This document shows positions 16,046 to 24,387 of a DNA stretch of 64,000 nucleotides, one piece after another. Source of the stretch: DASVEE01 sp036380735 (GTDB lineage: Bacteria > Acidobacteriota > Thermoanaerobaculia > Gp7-AA8); assembly GCA_036380735.1 (NCBI GenBank), contig DASVEE010000071.1, positions 1 through 64,000 of the forward strand, written 5' to 3'. Position numbers and translations under genes: made by a program. The notes under the pieces are model-generated. The model had not been told where the DNA came from and searched no databases. It saw only the letters and a program-made list of their open reading frames with translations. How positions within the stretch are numbered: the first letter of the stretch is position 1; every line of letters starts with the position of its first letter.

Positions 16046-17143
16046 ATGTCCACCGTTACCCTGGCCGACGTTCTCTCGACCCGCACGGTGGAGGGCGAGC
16101 TCTACGAGAAGCTCGAGAACAAGGCCCTCCGCTGCTTCTCCTGCGGCCACCGCTGCAAGATCCTCAACGGGCTCAAGGGCATCTGCAAGGTCCGCTACAA
16201 CCAGGATGGCGTGCTCATGGTCCCGCGCGGCTACGTCGCCGCGCTGCAGGTCGACCCGATCGAGAAGAAGCCGTTCTTCCACGCCTACCCCGGCGCGCTG
16301 GCGCTGTCGTTCGGCATGCTCGGCTGCGATTACCACTGCGGCTACTGCCAGAACTGGGTGACGTCGCAGGCGCTGCGCGATCCCGTGGCCGGCGCGCCCC
16401 CGACCGACGTCGAGCCCGCCGACCTCGTCCGCCTGGCGAAAAAGCACGGCGCCACGGTGATCACCTCCACCTACAACGAGCCGCTCATCACCTCCGAGTG
16501 GGCCATCGAGGTCTTCCGCGAGGCGAAGAAGGAAGGGCTCGTCTGCTCGTACGTCTCGAACGGCAACGGAACGCCGGAGGTCCTCGACTACATCAGCCCG
16601 TACGTGGACCTCTACAAAGTCGACCTCAAAGGCTTCGACGACCGCCACTACCGCGACCTCGGCGGCGTCCTCCAGCCGGTGCTCGACACCATCCGCGGCC
16701 TCAAGCAGCGGAAGATCTGGGTCGAGATCGTGACGCTGGTCATCCCCGGCTTCAACGACTCCGATGCGGAGCTGACGAAGATCGCCGAGTTCCTGGTGAG
16801 CGTCGATCCCGACATCCCGTGGCACATCACCGCCTTCCACAGCGACTACAAGATGGACAACCCCAACACCACGCCGTCGCATCTGTTGCGCGCGTACGAG
16901 ATCGGCAAGCGCGCCGGCCTCCGCTTCATCTACCCGGGCAACATCCCCGGCGCGTTCGGCGACCTCGAATCCACGCACTGCCCGTCGTGCGACACGGTGG
17001 TCATCGGGCGTACGGGCTTTCGCGTGACCTCGTACAAGCTGGTCGATGGCAAGTGCCCGCAGTGCAGCACGGAGATCCCCGGCGTGTGGGCCGGGGAGGC
17101 CGCCGTGGGGCGCAGCGGGATTCCTCGGCCGGTGCGGCTGTGA
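16046..17143 (+). CDS. amrS: AmmeMemoRadiSam system radical SAM enzyme (AmrS)
   Basis: 365-aa radical SAM protein. The [4Fe-4S] cluster motif CDYHCGYC uses C94, C98 and C101; upstream cysteines (CFSCGHRC) and a C-terminal pair of CxxC motifs (CPSC, CPQC) may bind another metal. The order matches the AmrS group related to pyruvate formate-lyase activating enzymes. The usual partners AmrA and Memo are not adjacent. The reaction is not established for this family. Confidence 0.9.
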   Translation: MSTVTLADVLSTRTVEGELYEKLENKALRCFSCGHRCKILNGLKGICKVRYNQDGVLMVPRGYVAALQVDPIEKKPFFHAYPGALALSFGMLGCDYHCGYCQNWVTSQALRDPVAGAPPTDVEPADLVRLAKKHGATVITSTYNEPLITSEWAIEVFREAKKEGLVCSYVSNGNGTPEVLDYISPYVDLYKVDLKGFDDRHYRDLGGVLQPVLDTIRGLKQRKIWVEIVTLVIPGFNDSDAELTKIAEFLVSVDPDIPWHITAFHSDYKMDNPNTTPSHLLRAYEIGKRAGLRFIYPGNIPGAFGDLESTHCPSCDTVVIGRTGFRVTSYKLVDGKCPQCSTEIPGVWAGEAAVGRSGIPRPVRL

Positions 17144-17146
17144 ACC

Positions 17147-17240
17147 GATAGGACAAATAGGACCGATAGGACAGATAGGACAAATAGGTAGGCCGCCACC
17201 CAGCCCACGGCTGCAGGGTCCGCAGGCCCATCTGTCCAAT
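17147..17240 (+). repeat. ATAGGACNN array with conserved flanking segment
   Basis: Five forward units (17147-17190) start within 4 nt of the AmrS stop. The following ~45 nt (CCACCCAGCCC...GCAGGGTCCGCAGGCCCAT, then CTGTCC) closely resembles the spacer at 35085-35125, so this is the same composite element with a reduced right arm. Confidence 0.75.
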
Positions 17241-17291
17241 CATCGCGCTCAACCGCACACCGGCACGCAATCGGATACACTTCGCGCCCGC

Positions 17292-17600
17292 ATGCCCGAG
17301 TTCGTCGACATTGCATCGATCGCGGACGTGCCGGCTGGCCGCTCGAAGTCGTTCGTCATCGACGGCCGGACCGTTGCAGTCCATCACACGAAGACCGGAT
17401 TTTTCGCCACTGACAACACCTGTCCGCATCGTGGCGGGCCGCTGTCGCAGGGGGATCTGCTCGGCAATGAAATCGTTTGTCCCTGGCATCTCTGGGGCTT
17501 CGACGTCGCCAGCGGAGTTTGTGTCGGGAATCCGGAGATCAGCATCGCGACGCACGAGATCCGCATCGACGGCGATCGCATCCAGGTGAAACTGTCGTGA
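17292..17600 (+). CDS. Rieske-type [2Fe-2S] ferredoxin
   Basis: 102-aa soluble Rieske protein. Cluster ligands are CPH (C44, H46) and CPWHLWGF (C63, H66). The size and lack of a membrane anchor fit NirD-like or dioxygenase-type ferredoxins. The stop overlaps the GTG start of the hydrolase (GTGA), so the two are coupled. The electron acceptor is unknown. Confidence 0.93.
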   Translation: MPEFVDIASIADVPAGRSKSFVIDGRTVAVHHTKTGFFATDNTCPHRGGPLSQGDLLGNEIVCPWHLWGFDVASGVCVGNPEISIATHEIRIDGDRIQVKLS

Positions 17601-18232
17601 ATCCGAAACCGTTACGCCACGTCGATCTCTACAGCACCGCCGGCAGGCTCGAGGCGCTCTATCGCGACCTTCAGGATCCGGCCGGCATCGCCGTCGTCTG
17701 CCATCCGCTGCCGACCGGCGGCGGCACGCTCCACAACAAGGTCGTCTTTCGCGCCGCGCGCGGTCTCGAGGCCGCGAACGTGGCCACGCTCCGCTTCAAC
17801 TTCCGCGGCGTCGGTGCGAGCGGCGGGCACTTCGAAGGAGGGGAGGGTGAGCAGCACGACGTCGCCGCCGCCATCGAATGGGCCAAGCGGAAGCTGCCCG
17901 GCAAGAAGCTGATCGTCGGCGGCTTCTCGTTCGGCTCGTGGGTCTCCACCCGCGTCGCGTGCGAGCTGCCCGAGGTCGATGCGCTGTTCCTCATCGGCAC
18001 GCCGGTGAACAAGTACGACTTCAGCTACCTGCGCCACTGCGACAAACCGAAGCTCTTCCTCCACGGCACGCAGGACGAGCACGGCGATGTGGCGAAACTC
18101 GAGAAGCTCATCCCCAACGTGCGCAACGCCGAATCCGTGATCGTGACGGGCGCCGACCACTTCTTCACCAAGCAGTTGGAAGCGGTGGAAGAAACGATCC
18201 GCGGCTGGGCCGAAGAGCTGATCGAGGGGTAG
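17597..18232 (+). CDS. Alpha/beta hydrolase
   Basis: 211 aa from a GTG start overlapping the Rieske stop. Nucleophile elbow GFSFGS, acid in HGTQDEHGD, and histidine in TGADHFF form the catalytic triad. An early CHPLPTGGGTLHNKVV segment is typical of the YsxA/CinA-type small serine hydrolase group that acts on esters or alkylated substrates. Substrate not predictable. Confidence 0.9.
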   Translation: MNPKPLRHVDLYSTAGRLEALYRDLQDPAGIAVVCHPLPTGGGTLHNKVVFRAARGLEAANVATLRFNFRGVGASGGHFEGGEGEQHDVAAAIEWAKRKLPGKKLIVGGFSFGSWVSTRVACELPEVDALFLIGTPVNKYDFSYLRHCDKPKLFLHGTQDEHGDVAKLEKLIPNVRNAESVIVTGADHFFTKQLEAVEETIRGWAEELIEG

Positions 18233-18356
18233 CTCAACGCACTGATGCCCATCGTCCTCCCCTGAGAGCCAAGAGCTGCCACCCGAGAGCTCCCCCGAAA
18301 TAACTCTTGCGTCGTATGCTGCAATCGCATAACATTCGTTTTGCGGTAACCCGCAG

Positions 18357-18425
18357 CCTCGGCTGCCCCGGCTCCTCCTTGCGTATCCCCCTTCTCCTGT
18401 TGGCGCTTCGCCGGGGCAACCGAGG
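18357..18425. terminator. Long hairpin between convergent genes
   Basis: CCTCGGCTGCCCCGG (18357-18371) and CCGGGGCAACCGAGG (18411-18425) pair over 15 bp with one G-U, around a 39-nt loop. It lies in the 243-nt gap between the hydrolase and the convergent selenoprotein gene, which otherwise holds nothing I recognise. It may act as a bidirectional terminator, though no T run is present. Confidence 0.5.
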
Positions 18426-18475
18426 CGCTTCACGCGGACAGAGCTCGCGCTCGAACGCCAGAGTCAGCTTCGCGG

Positions 18476-19171
18476 CTACGGGAGCTGTTGCAGCACGGCC
18501 TTCAGCTCCTCCGGCTTGAAGCCGAACGGGCCGGGCGCGCTCTTGTAGGCGATCTTTCCCGCCTCATCGATCACGTAGATGCGGTCGGGCCAGCCGGCGT
18601 AGGCGCGCTCCACGCGGTCGTCGGCCTTGTCGATGACGGCGGGCAGCTCGATGCCGAGCCGGACGACGCAGGTGCCGGCGGCGGCGGAGCGCTCTTCCAG
18701 CGTCGCCGTGCTTTTCACCAGGACCTGTTCCCGCTCGTTGATCCCCATCTGCCAGAGGTCGACCGGATGCGCTTCCTGGATGTAGACCACGTAGAACTCG
18801 GCGCGGTCGCGATACTGCCGGTAGAGCTCGTTGAGGGCAGGCACCGCCTGCCGGAACGGCGGTCACGTATAGCTGCCGAACACCAGCACGACCGGCCGCA
18901 CCCCTCGGAAAGACGACAACGTGACGGGTGTCGCGTCATGCTGGCGCGGCAGCGAAAAATCGGGCGCCACGTCGCCGGCCTGCAGATCGCCGGCCCGGGC
19001 CCAGAGCCACATCCGCTTCGCCGGCAAGGCTCCCCAGACCAGCGGCGCCGGCGCATGGCGCATGAACCGCCCGAAGCGCACCGGCGGCTGACACATCGCC
19101 CACAGCACGACGGCAAACAGCGCCGCATACGCTGCCGCGAGTCCGATCAACACACGCCGTAGGAGAACCAC
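18476..19171 (-). CDS. Iodothyronine deiodinase-like selenoprotein (in-frame TGA as selenocysteine)
   Basis: Read through the TGA at 18863-18865 this is a 231-aa protein: one N-terminal membrane helix (residues ~7-26), then a thioredoxin fold with the TGA codon as residue 103. The active site reads VLVFGSYT-Sec-PPFRQ, matching the deiodinase signature FGSCT-Sec-PPF. Further family landmarks follow: VVYIQEAHPVDLW (compare VIYIEEAH), DRIYVID and GPFGFKPEELKAVL. A perfect 7-bp hairpin with a GGU loop lies 10 nt after the TGA. GTG 19171 is preferred because a -10 hexamer ends 6 nt before it; GTG 19153 is the alternative. Substrate unknown; bacterial relatives are probably thiol/selenol redox enzymes. 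Confidence 0.85.
18836..18852 (-). promoter_or_regulatory. Bacterial SECIS-like hairpin
   Basis: On the transcript GGCAGGC-GGU-GCCUGCC forms a perfect 7-bp stem with a GGU loop, starting 10 nt after the UGA so that the loop is 17 nt away. The position, and a guanine at the start of the loop, fit the bacterial SECIS pattern recognised by SelB. Confidence 0.65.
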
Positions 19172-19177
19172 ACCACG

Positions 19178-19205
19178 AGTATACGGTCGCGCCCGCGGCT
19201 GTTCA
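19178..19205 (-). promoter_or_regulatory. Candidate promoter of the selenoprotein gene
   Basis: On the minus strand TGAACA (19205-19200) and TATACT (19183-19178) are 16 nt apart. Transcription would start at about the GTG at 19171, giving a leaderless mRNA. Confidence 0.5.
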
Positions 19206-19230
19206 CCCGTTGGTAACTCGCTTCGAGAGC

Positions 19231-19760
19231 TTGGGGGCAGGCCTTCGTTATTCACCACGTTAGCCGAGGGTCAGGCCTTCGTTATTCACCGCGTTAGTCG
19301 GGGGTCAGGCCTTCGTTATTCACCGAGGGGGTCGGACCCCCGGGTCAGGCCTTCGTTATTCAGGCGTCAGCAGAGCGAGCTTGGGGGGCAGGCCTTCGCT
19401 ATTCATGAGCTTGGGGGTCAGGACAGAGGGGAGGGAGGTCAGACCTTTTTGCTGAGGTCACAGCGATCCGAGCAGGGGTCAGGCCTTTCCTCTTCCTCGA
19501 TTAGGCCACGCCGGTACTTCGAAGGCCTGGCCCCGCGGGCGTCAGGAATACCCCATCGATGGCAGCGGCTAAACGCCGCTTGGGATTCGCCCGCCCATCT
19601 TGACAATGCCTGCTAATGGGTGACCCCAAGGGCTGGTGGACCCACACCAAGAGCGAAGGCCTGACCCCAAGGGCTACTAAGGGCGACTCGGTTGTTCGAA
19701 GGCCTGGCCCCAAGGGCGACTCGGAAGGCCCGATCGCCACGGCGTCTCACATCGGCGTTG
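19231..19760. repeat. Array of GGTCAGGCCTTCG repeats
   Basis: Four near-identical copies of CAGGCCTTCGTTATTCA start at 19238, 19272, 19306 and 19346 (spacing 34, 34 and 40). Looser copies continue to ~19760, the last ones inverted (CGAAGGCCTGACCCCAAGGG near 19650). No gene is supported between 19172 and 19806. The core matches the repeats around the RAYT gene at 25-27 kb. Confidence 0.85.
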
Positions 19761-19806
19761 CAACTTGTTGCACCACGAACCGGCCGGATGCCTCACGCTC
19801 GCGGGC

Positions 19807-20295
19807 ATGTTCTGCAAAGCGTTGCGCCGCGCCGTTCGATCCTCACTGCTCCTCATGCTGCTCGCCGCCGGTGGCGCCGCGGCCCAGGAGGGGCGCGCCG
19901 ACGATGCCGCGGCGTTGCGGCACCTCAAACAGGTGCTGTGGCCCCAGGCGTACCGGACGCAGGACACGGCACTGCTCGACCGGATCCTCGCCGACGAATT
20001 CCGGAGCATTGATGCGGACGGCGGGTGGACGAGCAAGCAAAAGGCGCTCGATTACATCCGCGCCAACCGGCCGAGCTACGACAGCCTCACGTTCGAGATC
20101 ACGCGACTCGACATCTTCGAGAACGGCACGGCCATCGTGGCCGGCACCGGAACCGTCCGCGGCACCGATGCGGAGGGCAAGTACGTGACGCGCTATCAAT
20201 CGACGAACGTGCTGATCAAGCGCAAAGGGAAATGGCGCGCGATCGCCTCGCACGTGTCCGGCGTCAAGCGCACGCCGGCAGCGGCAGCGCCGTAG
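19807..20295 (+). CDS. Secreted SnoaL/NTF2-like (DUF4440-type) protein
   Basis: 162 aa. The signal peptide is AVRSSLLLMLLAAGGAAAQ. The mature protein has the cone-shaped NTF2-like fold pattern: an initial helix (YRTQDTALLDRILADEFRSI), then paired strands ending YQSTNVLIKRKGKWRAIASHVS. Most relatives are small-molecule binders or have no known activity. The ATG at 19807 directly precedes the signal peptide. Confidence 0.85.
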   Translation: MFCKALRRAVRSSLLLMLLAAGGAAAQEGRADDAAALRHLKQVLWPQAYRTQDTALLDRILADEFRSIDADGGWTSKQKALDYIRANRPSYDSLTFEITRLDIFENGTAIVAGTGTVRGTDAEGKYVTRYQSTNVLIKRKGKWRAIASHVSGVKRTPAAAAP

Positions 20296-20332
20296 GTTCG
20301 CCCCGCCCTCCAATCTGTCCTACCATCGTGCC

Positions 20333-21145
20333 ATGCAGTACCACGCCTACACGCCATCACCGCCGCTCAGTCACTTCATCGAGCGCTTCTGGGCGTGCAG
20401 CGATGTGCCGGCGCATGCGCGCGAGCGCATCCTTCCCTCCGGCACGATCGAGCTGGTGGTCAACCTTCAGGACGATGAGATCCGCATCGGCGACTCGCTG
20501 GCAGGGGAGCGTGTCGCTCGCTACAGCGGGGCCGTGGTGTCGGGCGCGTACGAGCGCTTTTTCGTCATCGATCCACAGCAGCACGCCTCCATCCTCGGCG
20601 TGCACTTCCGGCCCGGCGGTGCGGCGCCCTTTCTGACGATTCCGCCGGGCGAGATCACGGGGCGTCATGTCACTCTCGACGAGTGCTGGGGGAGGGGCGG
20701 GCGCGAGCTCCGCGAACGCCTCTGCGCTGCACCCACGGTGCGGGAGCGCTTCGCCATCCTCGAACAGGTGTTGCTGCAACGCTTGCTGCTGCGCCCACTG
20801 CATCCCTCGGTTGCCACCGCGCTGCACGCGTTCCGTGAGGCGACGACGGTGAAGGAGGTCGTGCGCGAGGTCGGCCTCAGCCATCGCCGCTTCGCGCAGC
20901 TATTCACGAGCGCGGTGGGCTTGACGCCGAAGCTCTTTCAGCGCGTCACCCGTTTCCAGCATGCGCGTGGCCTCGCACGCGCCTCCGCGGCACCCGACTG
21001 GCCGGCGATCGCGCTCGCCTGCGGCTATTTCGACCAGGCGCATCTCCATCGCGACTTCCTCGCGTTCTCCGGCTTCGCGCCGGCCGCCTGTCTGCGTCGC
21101 CACAGCGAGCGCGTGCTCCCCAATCACATCCCTCAGGTCGCGTAG
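20333..21145 (+). CDS. AraC-family transcriptional regulator
   Basis: 270 aa. The N-terminal ~150 residues resemble the DUF6597-type sensor (PPLSHFIERFWAC; LPSGTIELVVNL; GVHFRPGGAAPFL). The C-terminal AraC domain has two helix-turn-helices, including VVREVGLSHRRFAQLF and AIALACGYFDQAHLHRDF. The VOC-protein gene starts 50 nt downstream and is a plausible target or operon partner. Confidence 0.93.
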   Translation: MQYHAYTPSPPLSHFIERFWACSDVPAHARERILPSGTIELVVNLQDDEIRIGDSLAGERVARYSGAVVSGAYERFFVIDPQQHASILGVHFRPGGAAPFLTIPPGEITGRHVTLDECWGRGGRELRERLCAAPTVRERFAILEQVLLQRLLLRPLHPSVATALHAFREATTVKEVVREVGLSHRRFAQLFTSAVGLTPKLFQRVTRFQHARGLARASAAPDWPAIALACGYFDQAHLHRDFLAFSGFAPAACLRRHSERVLPNHIPQVA

Positions 21146-21195
21146 GTCAACTTTTTCCAAGACGCGCCGCCCTCTCGGCCGCATGTTGTGCGTGC

Positions 21196-21663
21196 ATGCG
21201 GTACCTTCTCTCTGTCCTCGCGCTTCTCTTCACGATCGGCTGCGCATCCGCTCCGCGCGCCACAGGAGTCACCAACATGACGAGTGTCAACGTCCGCTAC
21301 ATCGTCGACGACGTCGATCGAGCCATCGCCTTCTACACCACCCACCTCGGCTTTCAGCTCGAGCTGCACCCGGCTCCCGGCTTTGCCATCATCACGCGTG
21401 GCGCGTTGAAGCTCTACCTCAACCAGCCCGGTGCCGGCGGCACCGGGCTGGCGATGCCGGACGGCCGCCGCCCGGAGCCCGGCGGGTGGAACCGCATCCA
21501 ACTCGCGACGACGAACCTGGACGAGCAGGTCGCCGCGCTGCGCACCGCCGGTGCCACGTTCCGCAACGACATCGTGCAAGGCAACGGAGGCCGCCAGATC
21601 CTGCTCGAAGACCCGTCAGGAAACCCGATCGAGCTGTTCGAGCCTCGCGATGCCGCTCAGTGA
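21196..21663 (+). CDS. VOC/glyoxalase-family lipoprotein
   Basis: 155 aa. It begins with a lipoprotein signal (LLSVLALLFTIGCAS) and then a vicinal-oxygen-chelate fold (VRYIVDDVDRAIAFYTTHLGF; ILLEDPSGNPIELFEP). VOC proteins bind divalent metals or small ligands such as bleomycin-type compounds; an exported one is unusual. If translation began at the internal ATG before TSVNVRY, the protein would be cytoplasmic, so localisation is not certain. Confidence 0.85.
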   Translation: MRYLLSVLALLFTIGCASAPRATGVTNMTSVNVRYIVDDVDRAIAFYTTHLGFQLELHPAPGFAIITRGALKLYLNQPGAGGTGLAMPDGRRPEPGGWNRIQLATTNLDEQVAALRTAGATFRNDIVQGNGGRQILLEDPSGNPIELFEPRDAAQ

Positions 21664-21705
21664 GGCCGAGGGGTGAGGCACGGCGCATGCTTTCGCTGGA
21701 CCGCA

Positions 21706-22080
21706 ATGCCCACCAGAAACGGCGTTCTCCTTCTCCTTGCGCTCGTCGTGCTTGCAAGCTGCGGCGGCGGGCCGACGGAACCGCGCGACTTCGAGTTCGG
21801 CCGCGCCGACGTCTTCGTACGAGATCCCGCCGGCCAGCCGATCAACGGAGTTCCGGTGCGCCTCGAGCGGACCGGCGGCCAGGTAGAAGACGCCGGAGGC
21901 GTCACCGGCTCCGTCGGCCTGCCCGGCTACTACTTCTTCCTCAAGACGAGCGGCGACTTCCGCATCGTCATTACCCCGCCTCCCGGCTACGAGCTCGCGG
22001 CAGGTCAGACCGCGTCCGTCCCCTTCACCTTTACGCGCAACCAATTGCGCACGATCAACTTCGTGCTGCGCGCGGTTTGA
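21706..22080 (+). CDS. Lipoprotein with carboxypeptidase-regulatory-like beta domain
   Basis: 124 aa from ATG 21706. Lipobox LLALVVLASCGGG, then a single beta-sandwich resembling CarboxypepD_reg or SpaA-type domains (ADVFVRDPAGQPINGVPVRLERTGG...FRIVITPPPGYELA). Probably a surface-anchored small protein; function unknown. Confidence 0.75.
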   Translation: MPTRNGVLLLLALVVLASCGGGPTEPRDFEFGRADVFVRDPAGQPINGVPVRLERTGGQVEDAGGVTGSVGLPGYYFFLKTSGDFRIVITPPPGYELAAGQTASVPFTFTRNQLRTINFVLRAV

Positions 22081-22087
22081 CGCGGCC

Positions 22088-22660
22088 GCGGGGTCAGGCC
22101 TTTCATCTTCCCCTGGCCGTCACCGCGCAGCGCGGCCGGGTGCAGGAAGACGATGGGACCTATAGGACCTATAGGACGAATAGGACCGATGACGAAAGGG
22201 CCAGGCCTTTGATTGACAGCGGGTCAGGCCTTTCATCCTCTCTAGGGCACCGTGTCCGATGGGGTCAGGCCTTTCGTTTTCGCCGTGCGTGACGCGGCCG
22301 CGGGGTCAGGCCTTTCGTCTCCCCTGGCCGTCACCGCGCAGCGACGTGCCCGCGGGGTCAGGCCCTTCGTCTTCCCCTGGCCGTCACCGAGACGCGGCCG
22401 CGGGGTCAGGCCTTTCGTCTTCCCCTGGCCGTCACCGCGCAGCGCGGCCGGGTGCAGGAAGGCGATAGACCTATAGGACCTATAGGACGAATAGGACCGA
22501 TGGACGAAAGGGCCAGGCCTTTGATTTTCGGCGGGTCAGGCCTTTCATTCTCTCTAGGGCACCGTGTCCGATGGGGTCAGGCCTTTCGTTTTCGCCGTGC
22601 GGGTGACGCCGGGCCAAGGTTTCGTTCTTCTGACGCTGGGGCCAGGCCTTCGTTTTTGGT
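22088..22660. repeat. Tandem GGGGTCAGGCCTTTC repeats with a 312-bp duplication
   Basis: GGGGTCAGGCCTTTCGT-type motifs recur about nine times, often followed by CCCTGGCCGTCACCG. The segment from ~22082 to 22292 is repeated at ~22394 to 22604 with an offset of 312 nt, including an internal ATAGGACNN array (22151-22190 and 22463-22504). No gene is supported between 22081 and 22757; an inverted ATAGGAC remnant lies at 22654-22695. Confidence 0.88.
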
Positions 22661-22702
22661 CCTATAGGCCGTTCCGTCCCCTTTTGTCCTACCGTCTGGC
22701 GA

Positions 22703-22736
22703 ATGACTCCGGGGAAAACCGCCGCCCCGGAGTCAT
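22703..22736 (-). terminator. Hairpin terminator of the metalloprotease gene
   Basis: A perfect 12-bp inverted repeat, ATGACTCCGGGG (22703-22714) and CCCCGGAGTCAT (22725-22736), with a 10-nt loop, 21 nt past the stop. There is no T tract, so it may be a factor-assisted terminator or an mRNA 3' stabiliser. Confidence 0.65.
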
Positions 22737-22757
22737 CGAAAACTCAGCGCCGGCGCA

Positions 22758-23984
22758 TCAGGGGCGGAAATCTGCCGCCACTGAGGCGGCTGCTTCGAGT
22801 TGCGATACGTTATCCGCCGCGGTCGCGGAGCCGCAGGCCTCACCGTACTTGACCGTTCCGTTGAACGGCCAGCCGACCCACCCCGTCGTGGGATCGGAGT
22901 GCACGCCGATGATTTCGCAGCCGGCGGGGCAGTCGTAGGCCATGACCGTCCGCACGTACGGCACGTTGTCGATCGTGACGTGGAAACCGTAGTTGCAGCG
23001 CGCCGGATCGTCGACGTCAGCGTGGGCTCGGTCGTGTTCCATGCCGAGGTTGTGGCCGATCTCGTGAGGAAGCGCGTAGGCGGAGGCGGCGCAGTCGTCG
23101 ACGACGACGGAGAACGCGGTGGCCTCATCGGTCGCATTGACCGGAGGGGCGTTGTAGTACCCCAAGCCGCAGTAAATGGGGGACGACGGCACCATGTACG
23201 AAACGAGGTCGGCTGCGCGAGCGTCGCGCTCCGCGGCGATGGTCGCGTTGCTACTCACCCACGCCAAATCGGCGGAGAGATTGCCGCCGGTCGCGGAGTG
23301 GCTGCTGCAGTAGTTCGTCACGTTGGCGGTGATCGTGACGGACGTGAACTGCGCCCAGACGCTGTTCAGCAGCCCCTCGAACATCATTTCGTAGCTCACG
23401 TTCATCGCGGGGAAATAACAGACCGCCGACAACGCGGCGTCCCACACCACCATCACGTTCAGCTCCGCCGGCTGCGGAGGAGGAGGCGGCGGAACCGGCA
23501 CGAGCTCCGGCGTGAGCACCGGGATACCGCCTTGCGGCAGCAACCGCTGCCGGATCTCGGTCACCTGCAACACGTGCAACGTGACGGGGCGGACCAGGAA
23601 CACGCGGCGGTCGCGCTGCACGAGGCCCACGACGATGTCACCCGTTACCGCGAAGATCGCCTTACCATAGACGTTCGCCCCCTCCACGGTTCCGGTCCAC
23701 TGAATCGTGTTTCCCTTGCGCACGATCTTCTCCCGCTGCGAGTGCAGGATCACATCGGGAAAAAGGTTGATCACCAGCTCCGACGGCCCCTCCGCGGCTG
23801 CCTGAGCCGCAAAGTACGCATGATCGACCGTGACTTGGCGCGAGCGTATCTCCGGCGCGCCGCCGAGAATGTTCGCGATGGCGGCGACCGGCTGAACGGG
23901 ATCGCCGACCGGATTGAACAAATCGTCCGCTTGCGCGGCACCACAGACGAGGGTGAGAACCACAACAACGAGCAGCTGTCGCAT
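22758..23984 (-). CDS. Secreted zinc metalloprotease, reprolysin (M12)-like
   Basis: 408 aa. Signal peptide RQLLVVVVLTLVCGAAQA, a propeptide-like region to ~165, a proline-rich linker (VPVPPPPPPQP) and a catalytic domain. The zinc site is HEIGHNLGMEHD starting at H307, followed by a VMAYDC Met-turn, which defines a metzincin. Several cysteines suggest disulfides. It is likely an exported protease for peptide scavenging; the target is unknown. Confidence 0.93.
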   Translation of the reverse strand: MRQLLVVVVLTLVCGAAQADDLFNPVGDPVQPVAAIANILGGAPEIRSRQVTVDHAYFAAQAAAEGPSELVINLFPDVILHSQREKIVRKGNTIQWTGTVEGANVYGKAIFAVTGDIVVGLVQRDRRVFLVRPVTLHVLQVTEIRQRLLPQGGIPVLTPELVPVPPPPPPQPAELNVMVVWDAALSAVCYFPAMNVSYEMMFEGLLNSVWAQFTSVTITANVTNYCSSHSATGGNLSADLAWVSSNATIAAERDARAADLVSYMVPSSPIYCGLGYYNAPPVNATDEATAFSVVVDDCAASAYALPHEIGHNLGMEHDRAHADVDDPARCNYGFHVTIDNVPYVRTVMAYDCPAGCEIIGVHSDPTTGWVGWPFNGTVKYGEACGSATAADNVSQLEAAASVAADFRP

Positions 23985-24111
23985 GACGCTTTCTCCTTCT
24001 TTCCATTCATGCCGCGCGGCAATGACGATCAGACGGAGGTGCGCTGGCGCCGTTTACGGCGCACAGCGCGTGGGCTGTCACACGTTCAGGTGAGTGGCGG
24101 TGTCCACACGT

Positions 24112-24387
24112 TCACAGCAGGCAGAGTGGCGAAGTGTTCAGGATGATTGCGGCGATGGCCGGCAGCATGCCGCGGCGTTTCCAGGCTGCTCGAAACAGGC
24201 GATGCAGCCCAGGGGGCGAAGGCGAAGAGGGGATGGCGACATAAAAGAGGACGTACGCCATTCCCTCGTAGTCACCACGATTTGCGTCGAGCGGGAGCAG
24301 AGAGATCGTGAAAACAATGGTGATGACAAGCAGCGTGCACGAGACACTCGCTATTGCGAATCGCGGCAAGGGGAGCAGGCTTCTCAT
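24112..24387 (-). CDS. Possible small membrane protein
   Basis: 91 aa with a strongly hydrophobic helix (FAIASVSCTLLVITIVFTISLL), a second hydrophobic stretch (MAYVLFYVAIP) and a basic loop. I recognise no family. Hydrophobic periodicity supports coding, but no good ribosome site is visible. The 127 nt between it and the metalloprotease start hold the palindrome GCGCCGTTTACGGCGC (24047-24062). Confidence 0.4.
   Translation of the reverse strand: MRSLLPLPRFAIASVSCTLLVITIVFTISLLPLDANRGDYEGMAYVLFYVAIPSSPSPPGLHRLFRAAWKRRGMLPAIAAIILNTSPLCLL

Noticed and set aside
18233..18475. tRNA-Sec (selC) gene next to the selenoprotein
   Set aside because: The gap shows a long hairpin but no cloverleaf, TTCGA loop or TCA anticodon arrangement.
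18476..19171. Interpretation of the TGA as a nonsense mutation (pseudogene)
   Set aside because: The codon sits exactly at the selenocysteine position of the deiodinase signature, both halves keep family motifs, and a SECIS-like stem follows. A random stop there is unlikely, though proof needs the Sec machinery.
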